Assembly: GCA_963978905.1 (NCBI GenBank) | Contig: OZ022257.1 | Span: 18,185,664-18,249,663, forward strand | DNA length: 64,000 nucleotides | Reading direction: 5' to 3' | Source of the DNA: Trichostrongylus colubriformis | Lineage: Eukaryota; Nematoda; Chromadorea; Rhabditida; Trichostrongylidae | In this document: piece after piece, positions 34,501-44,243 of the stretch | Position numbering within the stretch: position 1 is the stretch's first letter | Layout of the letters: each line of letters begins with the position of its first letter | Made by a program: the position numbers and the translations under genes | Notes under the pieces: model-generated | What the model was told of the DNA's origin: nothing | The model's input: the letters and a program-made list of their open reading frames with translations, nothing else | The model's database searches: none

Positions 34501-37500
34501 AAGCTTTAAAAGAGGAGGATTCGGCCCGGCTCAAGGAAGCGCTGGATTTCAATAATAATAGTGTTGAGAACGAGGATTCTTCTTCCTCGTCGCACGCGTC
34601 GTCTGACAGTAGCTTAACAGATGACATGCTTAGTGAATATAGCATAGAACTGTAAATACTGATTTGTTACTAACACGGGTTCATAGGGCGTTTATTGGGT
34701 TCATTTTAGTTTTAACAAGTAACACGGGTTCCAATAACTTCTTGAAATATCACCACTAACACGGGTTTCAATAACTTCTTTCAGAATCTGTTTGATATCA
34801 TCACTAACACGGGTTTCGATAACGTGTTTCATTAATCAGTACTAAACGAAGCAATAAAGATGTTGTGACAGCAAGTAACACTGCTTTTGACTAAGAACTT
34901 TTGTGATTTACCATTCATTGGTAACCAATTAATTCCACACAAAATGAATTCTAGCATCGAGTTCCATGAAAATGAGTACAACTCAGAAAACTTGATTAGT
35001 ACAAATGCATAAATAAGGTTGTAAATGGTGCAGTACATCCACTAAAAGCAAGGCATGGTGATAAGGTAGCTCTTGAAAGGTTATTGTTAGTGACAAAAGC
35101 GTAAAGAAGATGGTGGGTGCAAAAGATACTAGAAAGGTGACAGAATCACGAAATAATTTACAAGGAGTGCATGCATGCTAGTAAAGAAAGAAGCAACTGA
35201 ACAAGAAGCGATAGCAAAGCGGAGGTACGGCACAACGTTCCACAGCAGCAACGTAGAAACGGATTGAAGCAAAACTGGAGTGGAAGCAACGAAAAGTCCT
35301 TCTAAAAAGGAAACCACACAAGATCCATACAAGTACAAGATGAATAAAGCAGTAACACAAAGGAAACGATCACATACCTTAGGGAGTGACTATGCATGCC
35401 CGCGACGGCCGTGGTGAGGAATAACCGCGAATAATTTTCCTTGCAAAAACATGATCACATCTTAATAAATGAAAAGGCACAAAGAAAGACTATTCATTGG
35501 TTGCATGCAAAGTGGGAATTCGAAATAATTAACAAACTATGCGCAAGTCATCAAAAAAAGGATGAGTGATGCGAATAATGCAACACGATTGTAAAAAAAG
35601 CGCACTCATTAACACTGAAAGCTTCAAAACAGTGATAGAGAGTGCCCTCGACAATCAGGAAAGCTCTCTGAAGACAATGCAATGGAACTTGTGTGAAATA
35701 AAAAAAAAGAACAATCAAAAGTGATACAGAAAACTCACGGCATTTCCGAAATAAGGGCGCGTGCAGTGCAACCTTAACAAAACCATGTTTTCAACCGACC
35801 GCGTTCATCAAAACAGTGTCAGATACTGTTCTCGACATGAATAAGGTCATGTCAGAAACACTGTAATGTAGAACAGGTCGAACAAGAAAAGAAACAACAT
35901 TACATTAAGAAGCGGATGCAAAAAATTAGCAAATACGTGAAAAAAATACGCCCAGAGCGACCACGATCTTCAAAACAGTGTCGAAGAGTGTTCTTGACAA
36001 TCACAAAAACACATCAACGACACTCGAATGAAGAACAGGTCGAATGAAAAAGGAACATTCAAATAGAATCACAAAAACTCACCATATCGCCAAAACCAAA
36101 ATCATTTCAAGCTCCAGAACGACCAGAATCTTCAAAACAATGTCAAAGAGAGCCCTCGACACAAATAAGAACACCTCAATGACACTGTGATGAAAACTCA
36201 GTCGAAAACAAACACAATGAGTAAAAAACCATGACACAAAACCTAAAAAGGAAAGAAACATCACATTTATATTACAACACAAAGTGAAATTATGCAATAC
36301 TAGTATTAAACTACAACAATATCATTAAAACTAACTTACCTTTTCAGAAAGATGCTTCTTCAGCCGAAAATATCAGAAAATATAGAAAAACAGATGCGAA
36401 ACCAGCTGATTATCCACCTGCGGACAAGTCGTACAGGCACGCGGTCGCAGCCGCGCGCGCAACGAACTGCATGGGATCCGCCTACCCTATCCTCGGGATA
36501 AGGACGTAGATGGTGTAGAAAAAACAGTGATAGTTTTTAGTGGGGTTATAATGCACTGGAGGTCACAAAGAGTGTTTGCTCGTACTCATGATATCGTTTT
36601 AGAACGATTCATTGGAGTCATAGCATCTTCAAGCTTTATCGCGTTAACGGGACTGATCGTTTTACCCTTCTGAGGCAGTAGATCCCTGGGTAAATACGCT
36701 AGTGGCGACCTTTACCCTGCCTTTTTGCCCCTTGCACCTTCCAAATACAATCTAGCAACGCCTTTTCGGTACACCTGACCAATGAGGAGCAGCGAGCGTT
36801 TCCAGCTTGGGTTCAAGCTGGGATATCGCACTAAGGCGACGCAAAAGTTGGAGCGTGGATAATTATCCGTGGATGTAGTACTTCAAGGAGATCAGTATGC
36901 CTTTGATTTCATTCCAGTTTTCATTAAAAACAAAAGCTTCAGGATGAGGCAGAAGCTATTTACGTGAATGCTGGAAGATATGACATGGTGAATAAAATTC
37001 ACCAGGCTCAAAATTCGTGGAATCAGGTTCGGGTCAGAAGCTTTGTCGACATTCTATACTGCCGTAGTTACTAGAGTAATCTTCAGGCGTTCGAAGTTGC
37101 TTCTCGACACGACCGCATTCACCTCAGGAACACCCATTACAATTATGCAAAATATCTGGAAAGAGCTGGTGCTCTCGAACCGGCCATAGAGAAGTATCTA
37201 GATAACGTTCATGAGTTTCTCAGATTCTTCTCGAAAAGTTCTGTTTTAGCTTTGAAAAATCTGGTACCCATCATTTTGAAGTGCCTCGAATGTTTGCTGA
37301 TAACACGAAGATTCTCGAAAGTTATGTGAGACGGAAAAGAGAACCGTGAGTGATTTGTAATGGTGGCATTCGTAGGAACCTTCTCTACTCTAGACCACTT
37401 ACAGGGAACTTCACGCGTGGTGGGCACGATACCTGGAGAGCATTGGTGAATTGGATGGCGCCATGATGTATTACAGTGCTGCAAAGGACGTCTTATCACT

Positions 37501-40500
37501 TGTACGGATCAAATGCACTCAGGGGAAACTTGAAGAGGTACGGGGATTGTTTGTTCCTCTCAATGTAAAACCTCTTAGAAAAAGGCTTGTGCCGCCTCGA
37601 AACCTAGCAGAATTAGGACGAATCGCTATACTCCTATAAAGGCAAAATAGTGCTTCCACTGCCTACCCTGAAGATCGAGATCGCTTACATAGACTTCTGT
37701 CTCATGAAAGAGAGGACAGTTGACTATTTTCTCAGGGACGATGGTTTTCAGTATTCTCTTGCGGTCCATTTTTTCAGCAAAGCATGGTTTTGAGCTGTCA
37801 TACGAGTAGCTCATAGTCGTGCATGCGAGTTTCACGCGAAATAGTGAGAATTCTGTCGAAATACAGCTCTCCAAATTCTCGGCCGGGTGGGCGGGGCCTC
37901 TGAGTTAAGGCCCGTCCCGTCATCCGCCGCGGTTTGGAACGGAAAGTGGGACTTACATATCTTTATGTCCCTACAATGCGTCTACGAACGCAGCGGACGA
38001 CGGAGTGGGTACTTGCTCAGAGGCCGTGCCCACTCGGCCGAGTCTATTTGTTTGGGGTTGTATCATAGCCGGATTCGCAGTTTTTCGCGTGAAATGCATG
38101 CGGCCCACAATAGGCATGTACAACATAAATACAAGGGTAAAAGAAAAACTCATTATTCCGTGGGCGATTCCTTCGAGCTGCTATCGTCGTCTGTCCGCAC
38201 TCTGACGTAGGTATGTGGATTCGTGGACGGCTTCGTCAAAGCTAAAGAAGATAATATACTCTCAACTTTATGAAATATTTCCCCCCAAACTAACTAAGGC
38301 CACCTACAAGCTTCTCCTGTTCTTACTCGTTTTGCTGCTTTTGGGTTACTTCCCTTTTTTTCGAATTAAAAGGCCCAACCTCATTTTCTGCACGAAAGCT
38401 GACACGTCAAGTGTCACTTCATTTTGATCGATACGGCTTTTATACGGTACGATAAGGATCATTCTGCTATCATGTTCACTGCTCTACAGCTCGGTCACTC
38501 TTAGGTAAAGTCGACTATAGGAGGCGGGCCGGAATAAGAATAGGCGGCTGGAGCTAAAAAGGCCGCCTTCGCCTCAGCACAGAGGGGCTTTTCCGTGGGA
38601 ATTTCGCCGCAGATAGGCTTGCTAGACCTCAGTTTTCACGTGAATATCTTCTTTAAGGGGTTCCTTATTACTCAACTATCCCTATCACCGTTTTTCAGAA
38701 AATTCAACGTCTTGAATGAATCAGTAGATAAATATTGCAGGCTGCAGCTCTGGCCCTAGAGAACAACGATCGCGCTGCTTGCTTCCATGTGGCTCGGATC
38801 TACGAAGCCGAAGAGAATTATTCGAAAGCAGTTGACTTCTACACAAGAGCTCATGCTTACAATAGCGCCATCCGGCTGGTTAAGGTTTGTTTGGCAGAGC
38901 TTAAGAAGGGGTATTGGTGACGTGCTTGTATGCTGAGGAACTTATAGGAGCACGATATGCGAGATCTGCTAGCCAACCTCTCACTGATGGCTGGTGGTAG
39001 TGAAATTGTGGAAGCAGCCAGGTACTTTGAGGATATCCCGGGATACGCTCATCAAGCCGTCATGCTCTACCATAAGGTTTGCGTTGAGATTTCGTTGATA
39101 TATATCAGTCTAGAAGAGACTGGTCATATCCATGGAATGAGAAATCCTCACCTTTGGCGTCTTTTATCTTCGATGTTTTTTCAGGCAGGAATGGTCGGTA
39201 GAGCCCTCGATTTAGCGTTTCGAACAGAACAGTTCAGTGCATTAGATCTCGTCACTAAAGATCTCAACGCTGATAGTGATCCCAATGTGTTAAAGGTAAG
39301 TGCGAAAACGTTTCGCTCTTGGTTTTGAGAGTTGGAATTTGAATTAGCCGCTGGTCTTGATCTATTTTGACTTGTGGTGCGCCATGCATTTCCTCGTTCT
39401 GTGGCGCTTCGTGGTAAAACAAGACCAAGTAGTCAGACAGTTAACCCTAAAGTGGTATATAACGCTTTATTGGGGCGGAGGTGGTGTAGTGACAGGTGGT
39501 GCGCACCCCACTCTCATGGTGCGGGGATCAAATCCCGCATCGACGTCCGGCCAGGCCTACCAAGCCTTCCATCCCTCCGGGGTCGGTAAATTGGTACCAG
39601 ACTCGTCTGGGAGGATAAAAGCACTGACTTGTACATCGGCTGGCCACCGCAAGTCATTGTATAGGCCACATCACATTCACCAGCCATCACGATTCTGAAT
39701 GGAATTAGAATGTGCGGCGCATCCCACAAAAGGGATTGATTAACGCCAACTTTATCCTTTATCCTTTTTATTTTGTTCGAATAATGCATTCAATTTTTGA
39801 ATTCTGTAGCGAGCAGCAGAGTTTTTCTCGAACAACCAGAACTACGAGAAGGCAGTTGAACTGCTCTGTATGGCGAAGGAGGCAAGTCTTTGTGGTTATA
39901 ACGCATTTTTAGTTTCATTCTTTCATTTATATTTCTATCACCTCCTTTCCAGTACAGCTCAATGCTGCCATTTATATTTCTATTCCCTCTTCCAATTACA
40001 GTTCAATGCTGCCATCGAAGTGTGTCGAACGCGGAACGTGAGGTTGACCGATAAGGTGTCTGAATTGATGACTCCTACAAAAGGTGACTGAAAACTCTCA
40101 CTAGCAGAGGAGTGTCCTTCGATCGCATTGACCGTGTTATGAGCGGCTTGACAAATTCTTTCGTACTAAATCTGAAATCTGTAAAAACCAGCTCTTTCGA
40201 AATGGGTCTTTTTTGTTGCAAGATCGAAATATTAGGTTGTCCCGAAAGTTCCGGAACACCTCGACCTCTTCTTTCAAATTTTTCTTTGCAACATAAAGCC
40301 TTTTGCAGCATGTCATATATCCTTTGGTAGAGAATTTTATGCTCTACAGAATGACATGTTTTGTTGACAGAAATGTGTTTATGTTGTAAACAAATAAATT
40401 TGAAAATTTGGTCGAGGTGTAACGGAACTTTCGGGACAACCTAATAGATAGTGTAGCCGAGTCACACCAGGTATTGCTAGGGTGATTGTCGACATGGGGA

Positions 40501-43500
40501 AAGCTATTCGATTCGATGTTTGGGACAAGTATTGAGTCTGACAATATTCCTCCTTGAGTTTTAAAGGGGAACAAAGCGCTATACCACGGACGTCACTTTA
40601 GCAGTGCACTAGTCGATTAACACCAAGCTTGACCCCGCTCAAGAGTATGTCCTCATGGTGTTCATTTAAAACACATGCTCGGACACCCAGACTGTAGCTG
40701 CTATGACTGTGTAAATGTTCTTGCTTTAGAAACGACTCCGAATGATGCTGAAAGGAAACGTTTACTGGAAAACATTGCGGAGCTTGGTGTACAACAAGGA
40801 AATTATCACTTTGCAGCCAAGAAGTTTACTCAAGCTGGTGATAAGTTACAGGTGAGTGTTAGATTATAATGGCTCTGTGAGGGCCCTGCTGTACCGAGAA
40901 GGAGTCCTCCTCCCAGAGTCGTATCTGGTTTTATAGGAAGGTTCTTGTTGCTAAACGTAAGAATTAGTGTTGTGAACTGGATTTTTGGTGGAAAATTCTC
41001 CCTCGTGACATGGAGAGGTGAGACAAGAGCGCCAATGAAGGAGTTAAGGCCGCTTGGCATAGTTTATTGGCAGAGTGCCATATTCGAATTTGAATTACTG
41101 GGCTCTCGCCACGATCACCATAGTGTGGTTGGGTCGAGCGTTTTGCAAGCGGTACGCGTTATTAGACTGACGCCGTCGTCTGCGGGAGGCACATGATTGC
41201 GTCAATTTGACGCCGGTGACGGGATCAATTGACGGCGGGCGGAGAGGCGTATGGATTAGAAGACCTAGAGAATGACATAGGAGGTTGAGCGGAGGTCGGC
41301 TGATTCCTTATACACTATGGTTGACCAAAGTGTCCAGTATTTGTTATTAATGCGAAAATAATCTTGAATTCAAGGCGATGCGAGCTCTTCTGAAGTCTGG
41401 TGACACTCAGAAAATTGTGTTCTTTGCGAATACGGCGAGAAACAAAGACATCTACATACTGGCGGCAAATTATCTACAGGTCCTGAACGTTTTCAAAGTA
41501 GTACGACTACTACGCTCAAAGGATCCACTGAAAAATTTCTTGCAGACAACAGACTGGCAAGGGAACGCCGAAGTCATTCGTGAAATTGAAACTTTTTACT
41601 CCAAGGCTCGTTCTCACCTCCATCTGGCGAACTTCTATAAAGCTTGTGCATATGTGAGTAAATCATGTCGTACATAATTTCAATTCGTTCCGCTGTTAAG
41701 TTTTACTTGATGTTTAGTCATTTCTTTTACTTATTGGTTTTTATTATATGTCATTGTTTCATTCTAGCTCTGAATGTTAATACTTCAGATGGAAGTTGAG
41801 ACGTTCAATGACTTTTTGAAAGCTGCTGAAGCACTGGAACATGCTGGAAGAACCGTCGATAGAGGACTTGAAGATGCATCGAATGCATCCTCATCTTCAT
41901 CCATTGCTGGTCTCAGAGCGTTGAAGGAAGAGATCGCAGGACATCTTTCACAATTAGCCAAATTCGAGAAAATCAAAGAGTATGTGCATTCATATATGTA
42001 TAATATGTGCTGACTTTATGCTTCTGTGAGTCGGTTGAAACGTTCGTTAGACGGGTGTTCCTATCGGAGTGCACCGCTCTTGTGGCTATCGAAAATTGCT
42101 ACCGCTTTATGCTTCAACCCATGAGCAGCAGGGGTGTGTAGCCATATGTCAGGATTTCGCACGACGACGAGCGGCGTGCGATGCAGTATGTGCGGGCTAT
42201 GCGTGTCGCGGTAGTTGGGCCTTAAAAGGATTACTCGGTAACTCTAGGGGCGCGATACGCAGTCGACTTGTAATCGCTTCAGGACCCAACAACATGGCAC
42301 CTTTAGCTCGTCCGCATTGCTTCGCTTACGACATGGCACGGTGCGAAATCCTGACATAAGAGTACGTACCCAAGCAACAGTAGTGCACACCTCATCTAAG
42401 GACGGCCCACACGGTGGCACGCGAGCACTATCTCCACAGAGTAGGGTTTGTTTCGCTTATACTGCGAGCGTAGGCTGCTGATTTTGACATTTGAGTGCGG
42501 TCAAAAATCTGTAGTAGTGCAAGACTACAATCACGGAGAACTTGGCTGTTAGGCATGTTGAAAAATTGAGTCCATGGTGTTCTGTGAGAGATATTTCAAA
42601 TATAGTGGAACACGTTTCCAAAAAAAAAGCACCAAGTAAGACCATTCCAAAAACTGTGGCGTTTGAATCGTTCCCGTTTGGGTTCCTACTTCTGTTGATA
42701 TATCCTTGAATGACTTGCAGAGTTTATGCCACCGATGAGAACGACGCAATTCTGCAGCTTCAAACACTTGTTGAGAATGCATCTGAAGATTCAATTATTC
42801 GTCCGAGTCACATTTATGCTCTACTTATCGCTCATCATGCGGGTAAACAGAACTACCGGCAGGTACGTTTTAACAACAAACTCTGAAAGCAGTTTCCAAG
42901 TTTACAGCGCCATAGAAAGATTTATAAAATACAACACAGCAATCATGAACACCCTGGCTGTCAAGCGAGGCTCAGCTTTCATGTTTGAAAGTCAGATTAG
43001 TCTGACGGTCTCGAATTTGGTCCGACGCTATACTGACATTAAAAAATGGGTTCTTTTCTGTGAACAAGTCTTTCATCCTTCAACAACAGGTCTCGATTGT
43101 TTCAAGATGATATCTGCTCTGGCCAGAAGGCGCATGGGATTTTATTCGTTATCGGTATGAAGTATTGAAAGCCTTCTTGGCCACACATCCGCGATGATAT
43201 AGGGTGTGATCTAGCATTTCCTGATCTTCCATCTATCATGAGTAAAGCTCAGCTTGTCTCTTATCGAGGGTATGATGTGCATTTAACGACCTTTCTCTTT
43301 CCACCTTCCTTTTACCCGCGATGTTGCGTCATGTAATAGCAGTTTCGGTTCATACTCAAAATCGCTCAGTCTTCCACGACTTGCTATAATTATAGATTTT
43401 TAGAGACCACCAAAGCGGGGCAATGAAGAGAAGCAGAACTGGGAACGATATACTCTGTAAACGACATTTGAACTCATGATAGCTAATCTGTGGTGTTCCC

Positions 43501-44243
43501 TGTTGAAAAGCTCGGGAGTGTGCCCTTATGTCACAAATTCGCAGCGCGGCATGTCGCAAGCGAAGTGTTGCGAACGAGCTAAGGGCGCCATGTTGTTGGG
43601 TCGTGAAGCGATTACAACTCAACTGCGTATCGCGCCCCTAGCATAACCGCGGGATCGTTTCAAGACCCAACTACCGCGACGCGCATAACTCGCACACAAT
43701 GCGTCGTCGTGCGCAATCCTGACATAAGGGTACACACCCGAAAAGCTCGCCTTTGAGCTTTTAACCGCGATCTCATCGCGCTTCACTGGTCGAGTTGCTG
43801 CGTGGCGCGGCAACGATCACGTCTGGCTGGCATAGCTCCTCGTCTGCTGCACCTGCAGCGGCTAGTTGTGTAGATGAGGCAAAAGCACATCGAAATGCAT
43901 ATTCCGAAGCCTGTCAAAATCACATCTCCAGTGTCCTCTGCGGACTATGGGTTGTTGCTGTTACCATGAACGGTTACTATTCAGGCCTATCGTTGCATAC
44001 AACAGCTACAGAAGCAACAGAAGAACTTGGATCTCACCACAATTATCGACGCGGAACTTCTTGACAAAGTGCGGTGAATTCGTAGCACTTTGAAAATGCT
44101 GGTACAAATGTGAATCGTTACAGATTTGTGATGAACAGCATGTCCCACGGGTCACCGCCCAACAGCAAGAAGTTGATTCGGACAATGAAGTGGAAGGCGT
44201 GGAGTACAGTCATGCGATGAAAAAGCGGGAAGCATTGTTTTAG
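16551..44243 (+). CDS. che-11: Intraflagellar transport protein IFT140 homologue
   Basis: IFT-A complex subunit for retrograde transport in cilia; C. elegans che-11. Exons: 16551-16649, 17592-17727, 18192-18277, 18340-18446, (candidate 18531-18558), 19204-19314, 21348-21473, 21536-21725, 22097-22212, 22503-22610, 24041-24181, 24318-24455, 25429-25556, 25647-25764, 25904-26061, 27150-27270, 27846-27977, 28031-28221, 28681-28861, 36943-37026, 37087-37193, 37250-37345, 37405-37537, 38741-38884, 38948-39076, 39185-39295, 39810-39881, 40002-40083, 40730-40851, 41375-41479, 41546-41653, 41789-41979, 42721-42862, 43985-44068, 44124-44243. The total is 1414 residues (human 1462), with every junction in phase if the 28-nt candidate exon is used. 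The N-terminal half holds WD40 repeats ([16 protein letters not shown]). The C-terminal half holds TPR-like repeats, including [41 protein letters not shown] and AANYLQ. The intron after 39881 uses a GC donor. The true start could be in an unseen upstream exon. The introns are full of transposons. Confidence 0.93.
16961..17290. repeat. Foldback repeat in che-11 intron 1
   Basis: Inverted arms meet near 17128. The left runs aaaggcacatttcgcgat... through ctgctcgaacccactg, and the right is its complement ending at gcgcctttaa. The conserved GGGTTCGAGCAG block in each arm resembles a tRNA T-arm/B-box. The 5' flank matches the TTAAAGGCR ends common in this window. Confidence 0.65.
17500..17521. repeat. 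Poly-G tract
   Basis: About 22 consecutive G residues following gaggagga. The length is likely unreliable in assembly. Similar but shorter homopolymers (C or G) occur at 4648, 30945, 45776 and 48361. Confidence 0.9.
17877..18030 (+). repeat. Truncated Harbinger-like MITE
   Basis: The left end GGCCGCGTTCATACTCTGC is followed by the family interior (tctatgcgtctccgc, ctgtgaacgcagtcacg). The right terminal repeat is missing. It lies inside the che-11 intron 17728-18191. Confidence 0.65.
19565..19812. repeat. MITE with GGCAGTGGTAGGGGTAAT-type ends
   Basis: The left end ggcagtggtaagggta and right end attacccctaccactgt are inverted. It belongs to the TTAAAG-RCAG...GGGGTAAT group seen repeatedly in this window. 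Confidence 0.5.
19992..20131. mobile_element. Harbinger-like MITE with TAA duplications
   Basis: A 140-bp element. The ends GGCCGCGGTCATACTTTGC and their complement (gtatgaccgcggcc) are flanked by TAA at 19989-19991 and 20132-20134. The interior is shared with copies at 14800, 17877 and 44725. It is inside the che-11 intron 19315-21347; the rest of that intron shows no gene. Confidence 0.8.
22880..23212. mobile_element. Mutator-like MITE, about 333 bp
   Basis: Terminal repeats GGGTGTGTACACTTA... are inverted at the right end. It is flanked by ggcgcaagt on the left and ggcgcaagc on the right, an 8-of-9 match as a target duplication. It is the same TIR group as 42132-42371 and 43514-43739. Confidence 0.7.
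23222..23590. repeat. Dispersed repeat family X, copy 1
   Basis: Begins aagggcactgataggggt and ends attacccctaccactgtctt, i.e. inverted GGGGTAA ends. The interior (attccgatcgatac..., aagtcgact...aggcggg) is shared with 29884-31953 and 38390-38700. Confidence 0.65.
24769..25122. mobile_element. TTAA-flanked MITE with AGACAGATAGGGGTAAT ends
   Basis: The left TTAAAGACAGATAGGGGTAA is matched by the right ttacccctatctctgccttt-AA. No coding content. It lies in the che-11 intron 24456-25428. Confidence 0.7.
26708..27113. repeat. Foldback element with tRNA-like segments in both arms
   Basis: Two inverted arms share a block starting near ttatgggcaaaa, then a 74-79-nt tRNA-like unit, then ctcagcttctgaatgg and accatagcttatca, with a hairpin around gaaccggttggccag at the centre. 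The right arm (27013-27091, plus) has GGTGTCGG at the 5' end, an A-box-like TAGTGTAATGG, a perfect B-box GGTTCGAGTCC and CAACACC at the 3' end. The left arm (26738-26813) is its complement. It sits in the che-11 intron 26062-27149. Confidence 0.75.
27330..27745. repeat. Dispersed repeat family W, copy 1
   Basis: Shares the order of blocks aggtgctca-ac, aatagagaaagaacg, actgg...agactg, cttcg-tgaagt and cagaaaacatgta with 50449-50850. Its ends are eroded. Confidence 0.55.
28254..28662. repeat. Inverted-repeat MITE, copy 1
   Basis: The left arm gtgcacggaaaatgagt...tttcacgcg is inverted at the right as ...ctcatttctccgtgcacga. Inner GC-rich halves (cgcggttgaagacgga) are also inverted. A related copy is at 37790-38180. 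Both are in che-11 introns. Confidence 0.65.
28999..29262 (+). repeat. tRNA-derived SINE copy
   Basis: Begins ggaaggtagtgtagtggcag with A-box TAGTGTAGTGG, then tatggtgcgggatcaaagcc at the B-box position. The body (aggataaaagcactgac, catcggct) and a pyrimidine-rich tatcctttta tail are shared with 39472-39760. Confidence 0.65.
29884..31953. repeat. Dispersed repeat family X, copy 2, split by an insertion
   Basis: The left part 29884-30071 (agacagtgtcaggggtaatt...gatcgatacggct) and right part 31755-31953 (aaagtcgacc...ggattctccatta) flank the foldback element at 30072-31754. The equivalent uninterrupted sequence is at 38390-38700. Confidence 0.7.
30072..31754. mobile_element. 1.68-kb Harbinger-like foldback element with internal subrepeats
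   Basis: Ends GGCAGCGTTCATACTTTTGG and complement, with TAA at 30069-30071 and 31755-31757. Both arms are built from repeats of a gcgtttttgcgtttttgtgg unit and of the palindromic spacer atcgatacgtatc (at least seven spacers). The middle (30300-31220) is ordinary sequence. The long reading frames crossing the arms are products of the subrepeats. The sequence at 38506-38508 corresponds to the empty target site. Confidence 0.8.
31946..32502. mobile_element. TTAA-flanked repeat family Y, copy 1
   Basis: Starts TTAAAGGCAGCATTGAGG and ends tacccctaatgctgtcttt-AA. It shares gatggaaatggcc, aggcgggtagtc, gagtaaacacaaggg-type and gattctccatta-type blocks with 48262-48612. Confidence 0.65.
33703..34652 (+). 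pseudogene. DDE transposase C-terminal remnant, interrupted by a mariner MITE
   Basis: Part 1 (33703-33829) encodes AERICREMG then [18 protein letters not shown] and SFLKHK, the third-carboxylate region typical of IS630/Tc1-type DDE_3 transposases (Asn-Pro-x-Glu followed by Trp and Lys). The frame is cut by the mariner MITE at 33830-34336 and resumes after it. A further acidic, Ser-rich frame follows a ctgttcag acceptor at 34434 and ends with TAA at 34655 (MLSEYSIEL). No N-terminal DNA-binding or first-Asp region was found, so the copy cannot be autonomous as it stands. Confidence 0.6.
33830..34336 (+). mobile_element. Deleted mariner element nested in the long-TIR transposon
   Basis: 507 bp. 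The ends TTAGGTTGGACGGGAAGTTC and complement are flanked by TA at 33828-33829 and 34337-34338. It retains only the N-terminal part of a mariner transposase frame (about 90 codons from 33964: helix-turn-helix with [13 protein letters not shown] and RSGRPP). The catalytic domain is deleted. Confidence 0.85.
37790..38180. repeat. Inverted-repeat MITE, copy 2
   Basis: Blocks tttcacgcgaaatagtgaga and gtgggcgattcctt, with a GC-rich inverted core (gtcatccgccgcggtttgga), correspond to 28254-28662. In the che-11 intron 37538-38740. Confidence 0.6.
38390..38700. repeat. Dispersed repeat family X, copy 3 (uninterrupted)
   Basis: Contains gatcgatacggct, gataaggatcattctgct and taaagtcgactataggaggc without the foldback insertion carried by copy 2. 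It therefore represents the empty site. Confidence 0.65.
39472..39760 (+). repeat. tRNA-derived SINE, best copy
   Basis: About 285 bp. The A-box-like TGGTGTAGTGA is followed after about 40 nt by a B-box-like GGATCAAATCC, giving RNA polymerase III promoter spacing. It is followed by a tRNA-unrelated body and a tatccttt-repeat tail. It lies in the che-11 intron 39296-39809, same strand. Related copies are at 11285 and 28999. Confidence 0.75.
39882..40001 (+). other. GC-AG intron of che-11
   Basis: The donor reads AAGGAG|GCAAGT. No GT in the area keeps both the frame and the conserved [12 protein letters not shown] alignment. Strong match to the donor consensus apart from the C is characteristic of GC introns. 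Confidence 0.75.
39914..40010 (+). repeat. 44-bp tandem duplication carrying a splice acceptor
   Basis: catttatatttctat...cagcTcaatgctgc occurs twice. The acceptor AGs at 39956-39957 and 40000-40001 are 44 nt apart, so only the second keeps the che-11 frame. Confidence 0.8.
40232..40444. mobile_element. 213-bp mariner-type MITE
   Basis: Ends TTAGGTTGTCCCGAAAGTTC and complement, flanked by TA at 40230-40231 and 40445-40446. No coding content. It is a different TIR from the other mariner elements here. Confidence 0.85.
42132..42371. mobile_element. Mutator-like MITE
   Basis: 240 bp, ends GGGTGTGTAGCCATATGTCAGG and complement, with 9-bp flanks gagcagcag and aagcaacag (7 of 9 identical). Opposite halves are foldback. 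In the che-11 intron 41980-42720. Confidence 0.7.
43514..43739. mobile_element. Mutator-like MITE with perfect 9-bp duplications
   Basis: 226 bp, ends GGGAGTGTGCCCTTATGTCA... and complement gacataagggtacacaccc, flanked by gaaaagctc at 43505-43513 and 43740-43748. In the che-11 intron 42863-43984. Confidence 0.85.

Larger units (their letters stand above)
32568..36506. mobile_element. 3.9-kb transposon with about 1.14-kb terminal inverted repeats
   Basis: Arms 32568-33714 and 35361-36506 are nearly identical reverse complements; for example, the same 72-residue frame is read from 32778 (+) and 36297 (-) with a single residue difference. It is flanked by TA at 32566-32567 and 36507-36508. The centre holds a DDE transposase remnant, a nested mariner MITE and a four-copy short repeat (ctaacacgggtttc..., 34670-34830). 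It occupies half of the 8-kb che-11 intron 28862-36942. The architecture recalls the foldback Tc4 group of C. elegans, but the family is not established. Confidence 0.85.

Noticed and set aside
32778..36297. Paired 72-codon frames with hydrophobic residues
   Set aside because: The same frame is read from both inverted arms of one transposon. AT-rich sequence gives the membrane-like look.
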